Source of the DNA: Elizabethkingia meningoseptica_A
Lineage (GTDB): Bacteria > Bacteroidota > Bacteroidia > Flavobacteriales > Weeksellaceae
NCBI RefSeq assembly: GCF_045762675.1
Contig: NZ_JBJDLK010000006.1
Coordinates: 154,101 to 218,100 of the forward strand
Reading direction: 5' to 3'
Length of the DNA stretch: 64,000 nt
This document shows, one piece after another, positions 9,006-17,285 of the stretch. Position 1 is the first letter of the stretch. Each line of letters begins with the position of its first letter. The position numbers and the translations under genes are program-made. The notes beneath the pieces are model-generated. The model was not told the DNA's origin, searched no databases, and saw only the letters and a list, made by a program, of their open reading frames with translations.

Positions 9006-10184
9006 ATGGATCTAAATTTTATAAAAGCGTTTAAGGTTTGTAATATTGAAACATCAAGCATAAATGCAACTTTCCTACTGAATTATGAAGGAAAGTTTTA
9101 TCAAATAAGCGAGTCCTTGGCTATTTTGATATGTATTTTAGGTGAGGTAAAAAATATAAAAGAAGCAACTGTTAAGTATAATAAAATTAAAAATTATAAT
9201 TATACAGAAAAAAATATTCTATTCTTAATAAACGAATATTTAGTTCCAATTGTTGAAAAAAACCATCCTAGTGGGCGAATAGAATCATTTAAATTTAAAA
9301 AGGAACTTTTTACTGCTTCAATCATTGCTCCGGTAACAAAAAATCTTAGTTTTTTCTTCAATCCAATTGTTTTTAAAATTTTAATTACAACACTAGTAGT
9401 TTTGTTATCATTTTTTATTTTTCATAACAAGCCTCAGGGTTTTAAATTAAATACAGAGTCATACTTTATAATTAGCTTTTGCTTTTTTATATCTGTAATT
9501 ATCCACGAATTAGGACACGCTTCTGCTTGTAAATACTATAACATTGAACATGGCTCTATTGGCTTCGCTATTTATTTGTACTTTCCTGTATTCTATGCAG
9601 ACGTGTCTAATGCCTGGCTTCTTCCTAGAAAAAACAGAGTAATAATAGATTTTGCGGGAATTTATTTTCAATCAATTTTTCTCATTCCATTTATTATTTG
9701 CTTTTTCGCTATTGGAAACCCCATTGCATATTATATAATCTTTTCCATATTTTTTTCATTTATACTGGATCTAAATCCTTTTTTTAAATTTGATGGGTAT
9801 TGGATAATTTCTGATGCTTTAGGCATACCTAATCTGAGGGAAAAAACTCATGAAATTCCAAAGTATTTATATTCCAAGTATATTAAAAAACAAAATTCTA
9901 AAAAACCTTTTTTATTTGAATTAAAAAAGGTTGAAAAGTTCTGTTTTCTACTTTATTTCGTTTTGGCAAATTTATTCTTTGGATATGTGTTTTTATATAA
10001 AATACCTTACTATCTTTTTGTATTCCTCAGCACATTCCCGCACGAATTTAAAGATATCTTTTATAGATTTTTCAACAAAAACATTCCTTCTTTTCAAGAA
10101 ACAAGCTTGTTATTATACAAATTGTTTATTGGATTATTAATGCTCTATTTCTGTTATAACTTAATAAAAAGAATTTTCAAATAA
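9006..10184 (+). CDS. Polytopic M50 (site-2-protease-like) metallopeptidase
   Basis: Membrane zinc protease candidate of 392 aa. The zinc motif HELGH is at 167-171 inside a membrane helix, and the second motif is LNPFFKFDGYW (256-266, metal ligand D263). The N-terminal ~95 residues are soluble and PqqD/RRE-like (YQISESLAILICILG), which in M50 proteins of peptide operons may bind the precursor leader. Several further hydrophobic segments follow to the C terminus. The open frame extends upstream to a TTG at 8976, but that lies in the hairpin, so ATG 9006 is preferred. Likely role: cleaving, or exporting and cleaving, the 8693 peptide, by analogy with M50 enzymes in other bacterial peptide clusters; inference. 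The next gene starts 27 bases on. Confidence 0.85.
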   Translation: MDLNFIKAFKVCNIETSSINATFLLNYEGKFYQISESLAILICILGEVKNIKEATVKYNKIKNYNYTEKNILFLINEYLVPIVEKNHPSGRIESFKFKKELFTASIIAPVTKNLSFFFNPIVFKILITTLVVLLSFFIFHNKPQGFKLNTESYFIISFCFFISVIIHELGHASACKYYNIEHGSIGFAIYLYFPVFYADVSNAWLLPRKNRVIIDFAGIYFQSIFLIPFIICFFAIGNPIAYYIIFSIFFSFILDLNPFFKFDGYWIISDALGIPNLREKTHEIPKYLYSKYIKKQNSKKPFLFELKKVEKFCFLLYFVLANLFFGYVFLYKIPYYLFVFLSTFPHEFKDIFYRFFNKNIPSFQETSLLLYKLFIGLLMLYFCYNLIKRIFK

Positions 10185-10211
10185 AAACATAATATTAAAA
10201 CACAAAAGAAT

Positions 10212-11051
10212 ATGAGAAATATAATTATATTAATGATTACTGGTCTAACGTCGTTTTTATTTGCTCAAAAAAAAGAAATTAGTGGTATTGTTTTATCCGG
10301 TGAAACCAATCTACCAATAGAGTTTGCCAATATAGGAATAAAAGATTCTCCATTCGCAACAATAACTAATAAAGACGGAGCTTTTAAACTGAATATACCA
10401 AACGGGTATGAAAATGCACAGGTAAGAATAACTTCGATCGGGTACGAACCAAAAGTATTCAATATACAGGACTACCCTATTGTCACAGAAGATAAACTAT
10501 ACCTCACACCGAAAATAATAAATATTCCGGAAGTCGTACTTACAAAAGAACAAAAGTATGAGATAGAAAAAATCGGGACAGAATCTACTTCTACTAAAAT
10601 TGTAACTGGTTGGAGTTCCGGTCCCGGAAAGGGGGGGGAAAGAGGAATATTAATAAAGCCTAAAAATAAAACTTATTACATTAAAGATATAAATTTCCAC
10701 ATCGCTGAAAATAATTTCAAAAGCTTAAATGTAAGACTTCATATAAGAAAATTAAAAGACAACCTTCCCGATCAGGAGCTTTTACAAAACAATATTATCA
10801 TTCCTGTTACAATAAATAAAGGCTGGGTTAGTGAAGACATATCTAGATACAAAATAAAAATTGACGAACCTATTGTTGTCTCTTTAGAATGGCTTGACAA
10901 CTCTACTTGTAATCAAAATTGTAATTTTCTTATATCATTGAATTATTTCTCAGGTAAATTATTCGCTAAAGAAGCCAGTGAAAGTAAGTGGATAATAAAA
11001 AAAGGAATGAGTCCCAGTATTTTTATTAATATCTATCAATTAAACAAGTGA
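10212..11051 (+). CDS. Exported CarboxypepD_reg-like domain protein, unknown function
   Basis: 279 aa. A Sec signal peptide (residues 1-18, ending LFAQ) is followed by a carboxypeptidase regulatory-like beta-sandwich (about 22-100: ISGIVLSGETNLPIEFANIGI, TNKDGAFKLNIP, ITSIGYEP). The second half (about 110-279) is a beta-rich region common in Bacteroidota proteins of this type, with GWSSGPGKGGERGILI and two Cys (CNQNC). It should sit in the periplasm or at the outer membrane. Its stop overlaps the next start (GTGA, 4 bases), so the two are translationally coupled. In this operon it could protect the producer or present the product; there is no direct evidence. Confidence 0.8.
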   Translation: MRNIIILMITGLTSFLFAQKKEISGIVLSGETNLPIEFANIGIKDSPFATITNKDGAFKLNIPNGYENAQVRITSIGYEPKVFNIQDYPIVTEDKLYLTPKIINIPEVVLTKEQKYEIEKIGTESTSTKIVTGWSSGPGKGGERGILIKPKNKTYYIKDINFHIAENNFKSLNVRLHIRKLKDNLPDQELLQNNIIIPVTINKGWVSEDISRYKIKIDEPIVVSLEWLDNSTCNQNCNFLISLNYFSGKLFAKEASESKWIIKKGMSPSIFINIYQLNK

Positions 11052-13009
11052 ATAAAATTGCAGATGAAACTTTTAGATTTTATGCTAGTTATATAAAATC
11101 TTTAAAAATTGATTTAGACTTAAAAACATTATTATTAAATCCTAAACAAGGAGACTACGACTTTTACCTTTTTTTTCCATACGTCTTTGCCGACTCTTTT
11201 GCTGGCTTAAATGATTATGATTTAAAACTTTTGAGCGTTTCTTGTTATCTTTATTTTCTACATTTAACAATATTTGATGAAATCACAGATAAACAGAGTA
11301 TCAATCCTATTGTCGTCAAAAATATAGCAACATCTTCCTTTTGCCAAGAAGAATCAATTAAAATACTAAGTGAACTATTCAATTTAAATTCTAAATTTTG
11401 GACTTTATGGTATAAAAGGAAGTATAATTTTAATCTCTCATTATATAATGAAAAATTTCTGGTTCTTTTTTCTGAAAAGGAATACTTTGACTTAGCTGAT
11501 TTAAAAGGAGAAATGACTAAATCTGTACTAGATTCATTATATATTTTATCAAATTTCAATAATAAAACAGAATATGAAAATCTTATTAAATCATGTCGAT
11601 ATTTTTCAATAGGAAGCCAGATTATCGATGACATCCAAGATATCATTGAAGATTATGAAAATCACCAGTTTAATTGGATACTGAACACTATAAAAGATTC
11701 ATTAAAAAAGAAAAACATTTCACTTACAAAAGAATCATTAAAAAAAGAACTATACTCTTCAGGAATAGCTCTTTTATATTATAAAAAAGCACATGCTTTT
11801 TTAAATAAAGCCCTGTATTATGTGTACAACACCAGATCAACTCAGTGGCAAAAGTTAATAAGTAAGCAATTAGATAAAAATTCAATTAGAATAGATACTT
11901 TAATAGGTTTTCAGAAGATTAATACGATAAAAATAAAAATTTTTCTCAAATCAGGTTTAAAAACTTTTCCTAATATTGAACTTCAAATGAATAATGATTT
12001 TTTTAAAAGCTCATTATTATTTCTTATAAACGAACATCATAAAAATTACATTGAACTTAAACACTTTATGTATTTAAGCAGTATCGATGGCTTTAATAAT
12101 AAAAATAAAGTACACGTAGGTGAGGTTTTTCAACTAGCTATATTAACAGATATTTATATTGATATTCAAAATCAAATGGATGTTGACTTAAATTATTTTA
12201 TTCAGGAAAACATAAAATCTATTAAAAAATACAGATCAAAAGAAGATATGGGTGCATGGAGTTATTTTCCTTCAGTTAATGAAATTGCACCAGATATTGA
12301 CGATCTGGGCCAAATAATTCAAGTTTTGCATAAAAAGGGAGAATTTAATTATATAAAAAAATATTGTTTACCCTTAATTGATTTCGTCGCAAATAATTGT
12401 TTTGATAATAAAATTGGAAGTTTCTTCACATGGATATTACCAAAAGAAAATAAAAATACTAAACAGGTTTTACAAAACAAATTTAATATGGAAAAATGGG
12501 GTACTGGTCCTGATATTGAAGCTGTTGCCAACTTTATATATTCTATTCAATTATTAGGTTCAAAACAGCATAATACATATGCAAAATCAATCAATTTTAT
12601 ATTAAAAAATCAAAATAAAGAAGGATATTGGGATAGTAGATGGTATTATGGAAAGTATTACGGCACATATGTTTGTGTAAGATCCCTTATTAAAGAGTCA
12701 AATAAATCTTACACAGATTATCTGAAGAAAGCTTCTGATTTCTTAGTTAAAACACAAAATACTGACGGAGGTTGGGGACTAAAGGAAGACTATTCAGACC
12801 CTTTAAATACAGCTTTCGGAATACTAATATTAAAATTAATTGATAAAAAAGCTTTTCATAAAATTATAGAAAAAGCCATTATATATATACATAAAAACAG
12901 GCAACCTAATTATTCATGGCAACCTATAAACTTTATCAAACCGCGATTAAATGATCCTTACCGTAGCTCAACACTTACAACAGCTTATGTTTTAAAAGCA
13001 CTTTTATAA
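11048..13009 (+). CDS. Fused class I / class II isoprenoid enzyme (prenyl synthase-like + terpene cyclase-like)
   Basis: 653 aa, starting with GTG in the GTGA overlap with the preceding gene; no closer ATG fits. Residues ~1-300 are all-alpha and resemble trans-isoprenyl-diphosphate synthases / class I terpene synthases: DEITD at 77-81 (place of the first Asp-rich motif) and QIIDDIQD at 191-198, a good second Asp-rich motif. Residues ~310-653 resemble a class II (squalene-hopene cyclase / prenyltransferase repeat) alpha-barrel: PDIDDL with DxDD at 416-419, and QW-type repeats QNKEGYWDSRW (522-532) and QNTDGGWG (570-577). DxDD is the proton donor of class II cyclases. Both active-site signatures being present suggests a bifunctional enzyme acting on an isoprenoid diphosphate. 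In a peptide operon, prenylation of the peptide (ComQ-like) is an alternative. No signal peptide; AT-rich like the rest of the operon. Confidence 0.8.
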   Translation: MNKIADETFRFYASYIKSLKIDLDLKTLLLNPKQGDYDFYLFFPYVFADSFAGLNDYDLKLLSVSCYLYFLHLTIFDEITDKQSINPIVVKNIATSSFCQEESIKILSELFNLNSKFWTLWYKRKYNFNLSLYNEKFLVLFSEKEYFDLADLKGEMTKSVLDSLYILSNFNNKTEYENLIKSCRYFSIGSQIIDDIQDIIEDYENHQFNWILNTIKDSLKKKNISLTKESLKKELYSSGIALLYYKKAHAFLNKALYYVYNTRSTQWQKLISKQLDKNSIRIDTLIGFQKINTIKIKIFLKSGLKTFPNIELQMNNDFFKSSLLFLINEHHKNYIELKHFMYLSSIDGFNNKNKVHVGEVFQLAILTDIYIDIQNQMDVDLNYFIQENIKSIKKYRSKEDMGAWSYFPSVNEIAPDIDDLGQIIQVLHKKGEFNYIKKYCLPLIDFVANNCFDNKIGSFFTWILPKENKNTKQVLQNKFNMEKWGTGPDIEAVANFIYSIQLLGSKQHNTYAKSINFILKNQNKEGYWDSRWYYGKYYGTYVCVRSLIKESNKSYTDYLKKASDFLVKTQNTDGGWGLKEDYSDPLNTAFGILILKLIDKKAFHKIIEKAIIYIHKNRQPNYSWQPINFIKPRLNDPYRSSTLTTAYVLKALL

Positions 13010-13070
13010 ATTTTGTTTAATTACATATTACAGAATTATTTTAAATTTTGCAGAAATACTTTTAATATGT

Positions 13071-13100
13071 TTTGCAGAAAAAGAATTATATCTAAATTTG
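13071..13100 (+). promoter_or_regulatory. Bacteroidota-type promoter of the fluoride riboswitch transcript
   Basis: TTTG at 13071-13074 and TAAATTTG at 13093-13100, separated by 18 bases: a full match to the -33/-7 consensus. Initiation about 7 bases downstream would start the RNA just before the riboswitch. Confidence 0.75.
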
Positions 13101-13107
13101 CAGTATA

Positions 13108-13165
13108 TAAAAAAGGAAATGGTGCTCTTCCTTACCCAACCGCTTAAAAAAGCTGATGACGCCTG
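13108..13165 (+). promoter_or_regulatory. Fluoride riboswitch (crcB motif)
   Basis: The segment shows the crcB-motif layout: GGAA at 13115 pairing with TTCC at 13128-13131 around an ATGGTGCTC loop, then AACCGCTT with AAGC closing a small hairpin (13142-13153), and CTGATGACGCC at 13153-13163. GGTG in the first loop (13121-13124) can pair with CGCC (13160-13163) to form the pseudoknot. It ends about 11 bases before the CLC start codon, so ligand binding could control translation or early elongation. Confidence 0.88.
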
Positions 13166-13175
13166 ATTAAATTAA

Positions 13176-14510
13176 ATGGATCACATTTTATTCAGGTTAA
13201 CTATGTCAACAAAAAAACAAAAGGCGGCTCACAAAAAAATCAGATTATCTTTACAGGTCTTTTTCAGACACTACCCTTCTACTCTTTATATTTTTAAGTG
13301 GCTGTTAATTTCGCTTTTTATCGGATCTTTAATTGGCTCTGCATCTGCTTTCTTTTTGCAGACACTCGACTGGGCAACGAATTTCAGAGAAAATCATTTG
13401 TGGATGATTGCCTTATTGCCAATCGGAGGTTTGCTTATCGGATTATTATACCACTATTATGGAAAAGATGTGGAAGCCGGAAATAATTTACTGATTGACA
13501 CCACTCATGAACCTCAGCAAACAATCCCGTTCCGGATGGCTCCCTTTGTATATATCGGGACTATGGTCACACATTTCTTCGGAGGGTCCGCAGGTCGTGA
13601 AGGAACAGCTTTACAAATGGCAGGTGCTATTGCCGATCAGTTCAGCAAACCATTTCGCCTTACAACAGATGAACGTAAGATATTAATTATTGCTGCTATT
13701 GCCGCCGGTTTCGGTTCTGTATTCGGAACACCATTGGCCGGTGCTCTATTTGGACTGGAAGTCTTTCTTATCGGAAGAATAAGATACAATGCTATATTTC
13801 CGGCATTTGCCGCAGCCATTATCGCTGACCTGGTCACTAAATTATGGCAAACAAACCATACCCATTATCACATAAACATTGTTCCCGATGTTTCCTTCCT
13901 GAATATCCTTTATGCTGTTCTGACCGGAATTATCTTCGGCATAACTGCGGCTGCCTTTAGTAAAGCCATGCAGTTGACCACCAATATTTTTAAATCTAAA
14001 ATTACCTATCCCCCACTCAGGCCTTTTGCTGGCGGGATTATTATCGTATTAGCCGTATGGGGAATGGGTACCACAAAATATATTGGTTTAGGAATTCCTA
14101 CCATTGTAGCTTCTTTTGACCAGCAATTACCCGCGTTTGATTTTGCTTTAAAAATGCTTTTTACCATTGTAACACTCGCCGCTGGCTTCAAAGGCGGTGA
14201 AGTAACACCTTTATTCTTTATAGGAGCTGCACTGGGAAATGCTTTAAGCTATTTTATACCACTTCCGCCGGGACTTTTAGCCGGAATGGGCTTTGTGGCT
14301 GTTTTTGCAGGCGCCACCAACACACCAATTGCCTGCATGATCATGGCTATTGAACTGTTTGGAAGCGAATGTGGAGTCTATGCTGCCATTGCATGTGTTG
14401 TAGCTTATCTGTTATCCGGCAATAGTAGTATCTATACAAAACAGATGATCGGAGAACCTAAACATCAACGATTTGTAAACTTACAGGGAAGAAGGCTAAA
14501 AGATCTCTAA
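13176..14510 (+). CDS. CLC-F type fluoride/proton antiporter
   Basis: 444-aa CLC fold. Most annotation would say chloride channel, but three sites fit the fluoride-specific CLC-F branch. The anion-site motif GSGIP of chloride CLCs is replaced by GNNLL (G102, N103, N104), with Asn at the Ser107 place of E. coli ClC-ec1. The gating motif is GREGT (140-144) rather than GREGP. The inner proton glutamate position (E203 of ClC-ec1) is V196, after E195. A fluoride riboswitch directly upstream supports this. Role: export of fluoride driven by protons across the inner membrane. ATG 13176 is used; ATG 13203 is a possible shorter start. No second gene shares the transcript. Confidence 0.88.
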   Translation: MDHILFRLTMSTKKQKAAHKKIRLSLQVFFRHYPSTLYIFKWLLISLFIGSLIGSASAFFLQTLDWATNFRENHLWMIALLPIGGLLIGLLYHYYGKDVEAGNNLLIDTTHEPQQTIPFRMAPFVYIGTMVTHFFGGSAGREGTALQMAGAIADQFSKPFRLTTDERKILIIAAIAAGFGSVFGTPLAGALFGLEVFLIGRIRYNAIFPAFAAAIIADLVTKLWQTNHTHYHINIVPDVSFLNILYAVLTGIIFGITAAAFSKAMQLTTNIFKSKITYPPLRPFAGGIIIVLAVWGMGTTKYIGLGIPTIVASFDQQLPAFDFALKMLFTIVTLAAGFKGGEVTPLFFIGAALGNALSYFIPLPPGLLAGMGFVAVFAGATNTPIACMIMAIELFGSECGVYAAIACVVAYLLSGNSSIYTKQMIGEPKHQRFVNLQGRRLKDL

Positions 14511-14575
14511 AATTTAAAGTTTGAAATTTGAAGTTTGAAGTTTGAATTACTCATTACTTATTACCTATTACCTAT

Positions 14576-14601
14576 AAAAACTCCGCAAGTTTCGGGTTTT
14601 A
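14576..14601. terminator. Terminator-like hairpin after the CLC-F gene
   Basis: AAAACTCCG pairs with CGGGTTTT around a 7-base loop with one bulged T, then TAT. It is preceded at 14518-14546 by short tandem copies of GTTTGAA. Weak but well placed between the CLC-F gene and the SDR gene. Confidence 0.45.
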
Positions 14602-14649
14602 TAATCCAGGTTGTATATCAATCTTTGCAACACAATTAAACCTAATATT

Positions 14650-15405
14650 ATGCAAAGATTTAAGAATAAGTTTGCCCTTATTACAGGCGGAACAAATGGA
14701 ATGGGTTATGCAACAGCACAAAAATTTATTGAGGAAGGTGGATTTGCCATCATTACAGGCCGAAGTACTGCTACGGTGCATAGTGCAGTAAGTAGCTTAG
14801 GGGAAAGAGCTTTCGGAATCGTATCGGATGCCGGAAATATGAAAGATGTTTTCACATTACAGGAAAATATAAAACAATATACCAACACCATCGATTTGTT
14901 GTTTGTAAATGCAGGCTACGGACAGTTTGCATCTGTAGTACAAGCTGATGAAGCACATTTTGATGAGTTATTCAATATGTTGGTAAAAGGTGTTTTCTTT
15001 ACAGTCCAACAAATACTTCCATTGATGAAGTCCGGTAGTTCTGTTGTTTTAAACACATCTTTTGTTACTGAGATCGGAACTCCTTATTTCTCCGTTTATT
15101 CAGCGGCTAAATCGGCGGTAAAATCTTTTATCAAGACTTTTGCTGCTGAGTTTACAGAAAAAGGAATTCGTGTAAACGGCATCAGCCCGGGACATATTAA
15201 AACCAACATATTCAGCAATACAGGTCTGAACAAAGAACAAATTGATGAAGCTGTGCAAAGTCTTATCCCAACAATTCCCTTTAAAAGACAGGGTGAACCA
15301 TATGAAATAGCCAATGCAGTGCTTTTCCTGGCTTCAGAAGAAGCTTCTTATATCCACGGAGCAGAATTAGCGGTCGATGCTGGTATTTCCGTAATCAGTT
15401 CATAA
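14650..15405 (+). CDS. SDR family NAD(P)-dependent oxidoreductase
   Basis: 251-aa classical short-chain dehydrogenase/reductase. Cofactor loop TGGTNGMG at 12-19, NAG at 87-89, catalytic Y150 and K154 (YSAAK), with the active-site serine in the TS pair at 136-137, and RVNGISPG before the substrate loop. The start is ATG 14650; an in-frame TTG at 14611 adds residues unlike the family. The substrate is not deducible. It appears to be a single-gene unit. Confidence 0.9.
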   Translation: MQRFKNKFALITGGTNGMGYATAQKFIEEGGFAIITGRSTATVHSAVSSLGERAFGIVSDAGNMKDVFTLQENIKQYTNTIDLLFVNAGYGQFASVVQADEAHFDELFNMLVKGVFFTVQQILPLMKSGSSVVLNTSFVTEIGTPYFSVYSAAKSAVKSFIKTFAAEFTEKGIRVNGISPGHIKTNIFSNTGLNKEQIDEAVQSLIPTIPFKRQGEPYEIANAVLFLASEEASYIHGAELAVDAGISVISS

Positions 15406-15425
15406 AACCAGATTCTGAAATAATG

Positions 15426-15433
15426 TATATTTG
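15426..15433 (+). promoter_or_regulatory. Candidate -7 box (TATATTTG) for the 15453 gene
   Basis: Exact TAnnTTTG match, 19 bases before the ATG, the same spacing as the box before the GNAT gene at 3441. No clear -33 element. Confidence 0.4.
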
Positions 15434-15452
15434 TGATCAATAAATCCAAATA

Positions 15453-16118
15453 ATGAAATATTACTTCTCCGTACTCATATTTACGTTATCGCTTTCTATG
15501 TATTCTGCACAGCATTTTCAATTACCGAAAAGCTGTACAGTAGTAGAAACGGTCTATGGTGATTTAGATAAAGACGGAAAAGATGAAAAAGTAATTGTTT
15601 GTAACCTCAACCAGACAAAGGATCTTAAAAAAAATTACTCCAGAGTTCTTTATATCCTAAAACAAGACAACAACAACCAATATGAGCTATTCAAAAAGAA
15701 TACAAATATTTTGTGGGGCAGTAAAGAGTGTGGGTTCTGTTTCCAAGAAACTTCTGATCCCTTAATTAGTATCAGCATTAAGAATAACACTCTTATTATT
15801 GAGCAAGAAACCCATAACAATTCCAGAAGAACTGAGAATTATAAACAAATATTCAGATACCAGAATAATGACTGGTATCTGATTGGTTCTAAATACAGAT
15901 ATTGGGATACCTGTGATTTCGATTATACTTATGACATCAATTTCTCTACCCAGAAAATTAATATTACAAAAGACACAGGCAGCTGTGATGATATTGAAGA
16001 TCCTAAAAAGAATGTAAGCTCGTTTGAAACCTATACCTATAAGTTTCCTAAAGTAACAATGGATAATTATAAGGCTACTGAGATTAAATTTAAACCGAAG
16101 CTCTACTTTTACTATTAG
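15453..16118 (+). CDS. Exported protein of unknown function with a DxDxDG loop
   Basis: 221 aa with a cleavable signal peptide (hydrophobic stretch ending MYSAQ, about residue 19). Near the mature N terminus, YGDLDKDGKDEKVIV resembles an FG-GAP/VCBS-like calcium loop found in many Bacteroidota exported proteins. The rest is beta-rich with Cys at several positions (CGFC, CDFDY, GSCDD) that may form disulfides. No enzyme motif was seen. It converges with the Crp/Fnr gene, the two stop codons being two bases apart. Confidence 0.7.
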   Translation: MKYYFSVLIFTLSLSMYSAQHFQLPKSCTVVETVYGDLDKDGKDEKVIVCNLNQTKDLKKNYSRVLYILKQDNNNQYELFKKNTNILWGSKECGFCFQETSDPLISISIKNNTLIIEQETHNNSRRTENYKQIFRYQNNDWYLIGSKYRYWDTCDFDYTYDINFSTQKINITKDTGSCDDIEDPKKNVSSFETYTYKFPKVTMDNYKATEIKFKPKLYFYY

Positions 16119-16120
16119 TC

Positions 16121-16699
16121 CTAAGATATTTTCTTCCGTATTTTACTTAGAAACTCGTGTGATACTCCAAGATAAGCTGCAATTTGATGTTGTGGTATTC
16201 GCTGTGCCAGTGTTGGATATTTTTCATTAAAATCCAGATAACGCTGGTCTGCATTCTTTTGGAGCATATTAATCATGCGGCGGTGTACTGCAGCTAATGC
16301 TTTCTGGTTCATAATTCTGAAAAGCTTTTCAGCTTTGGGTATTTCCTTATACAATTGTTCTTTTTGCGCTCTGTTTATCACCAATATCACAGCATCTTCC
16401 AGAGCCTGAATATTCATACTGGCAGGCTTACCGGAAACAAAGCTTTCAATATCCAACACCCACCAATCTTCTACAGCAAAATAAAGGATATATTCCTTTA
16501 GGTTTTCATCTTCATAATAGATTTTAAAACAACCTTCCAAAACATATCCTTCATGAGTACAGACTTCTCCTGCGGAAAGAATATTTTCATTCTTCCGTAC
16601 TTTTTTCAAACTGTAGAAAGAACTTAATCCGATTAATTCTTCTTCAGATAAATCAATATACTTTAAAATATTCTGTTCAAAAGAAGCAAATCTGCTCAT
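16121..16699 (-). CDS. Crp/Fnr family transcriptional regulator
   Basis: 192 aa. The N-terminal cyclic-nucleotide-binding-like beta-roll covers about 10-120 (ENILSAGEVCTHEGYVLEG, DWWVLDIESFVSGKPA). The C-terminal helix-turn-helix covers about 150-192 (RIPQHQIAAYLGVSHEFLSKIRKKI), a typical degenerate Crp HTH of Bacteroidota. No Fnr-type Cys cluster is present. It starts 3 bases after the isochorismatase gene, so it is the second gene of that operon. A TTGA-N6-TCAA dyad upstream of the operon is a plausible site for this protein, which would imply autoregulation. Confidence 0.88.
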   Translation of the reverse strand: MSRFASFEQNILKYIDLSEEELIGLSSFYSLKKVRKNENILSAGEVCTHEGYVLEGCFKIYYEDENLKEYILYFAVEDWWVLDIESFVSGKPASMNIQALEDAVILVINRAQKEQLYKEIPKAEKLFRIMNQKALAAVHRRMINMLQKNADQRYLDFNEKYPTLAQRIPQHQIAAYLGVSHEFLSKIRKKIS

Positions 16700-16702
16700 A
16701 CT

Positions 16703-17263
16703 TTATTTTTCTAAATATTGTTCACAGGTTTTAATATCAGCATACAATCCTCCCAATGCATTTAATCCCGCCAGATAAGATTTGGAGATCTGTTCTGCCG
16801 GAATAACTTCGTCATATAATTCCCGGTCTCTGGTTGTTACACCATCACTAATAATTGTATTGCTAAAACCATAATCCATCGCTGCCCTTACGGTAGCATC
16901 TACACAAACATCTGTCATCATTCCGCAAATCACCAAATCAGAAATCTGGTGCTCTCTAAGATAGATTAATAATTCTGTATCTCTGAAACTATTCGGATAG
17001 TTTTTCACCACTACTTTTTCTGTTTCCGAAGGATGCACGCTTTCATGTAAATCCGCGCCTGAAGTATCAGGTAGAAAGAAATCAGCCCCTTCTTGTAACG
17101 CAATATGCCTGATGTGAATTACCGGCAGATTATTCTCTCTGAAATAAGCTAATACTTTTCCAGCCTTCTCCCCTGTCTCAACAGCGTTAATGAGCTCCAT
17201 TGCGCCGCCGGGGAAATAATCGTTCTGAATATCTATTAACAATAGTGTTTCTTTCTTTTTCAT
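16703..17263 (-). CDS. Isochorismatase-family cysteine hydrolase
   Basis: 186-aa cytoplasmic hydrolase with the family triad: D11 (LLIDIQNDYF), K87 (VVVKNYPNSF) and C120 (GMMTDVCVDATVR), and the cis-peptide pair just before the Cys region. Relatives split isochorismate or hydrolyse nicotinamide, N-carbamoylsarcosine or ureidoacrylate; this substrate is undetermined. It is the first gene of a two-gene operon with a Crp/Fnr regulator. Cysteine hydrolase plus regulator pairs of this sort are common in Flavobacteria, and the regulator probably senses the substrate or redox state (inference). Confidence 0.9.
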   Translation of the reverse strand: MKKKETLLLIDIQNDYFPGGAMELINAVETGEKAGKVLAYFRENNLPVIHIRHIALQEGADFFLPDTSGADLHESVHPSETEKVVVKNYPNSFRDTELLIYLREHQISDLVICGMMTDVCVDATVRAAMDYGFSNTIISDGVTTRDRELYDEVIPAEQISKSYLAGLNALGGLYADIKTCEQYLEK

Positions 17264-17285
17264 GTCTTTAATTTATTTAACAAGA

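Noticed and set aside
13176..14510. Voltage-gated chloride channel call
   Set aside because: Filter residues and the fluoride riboswitch point to the CLC-F branch.
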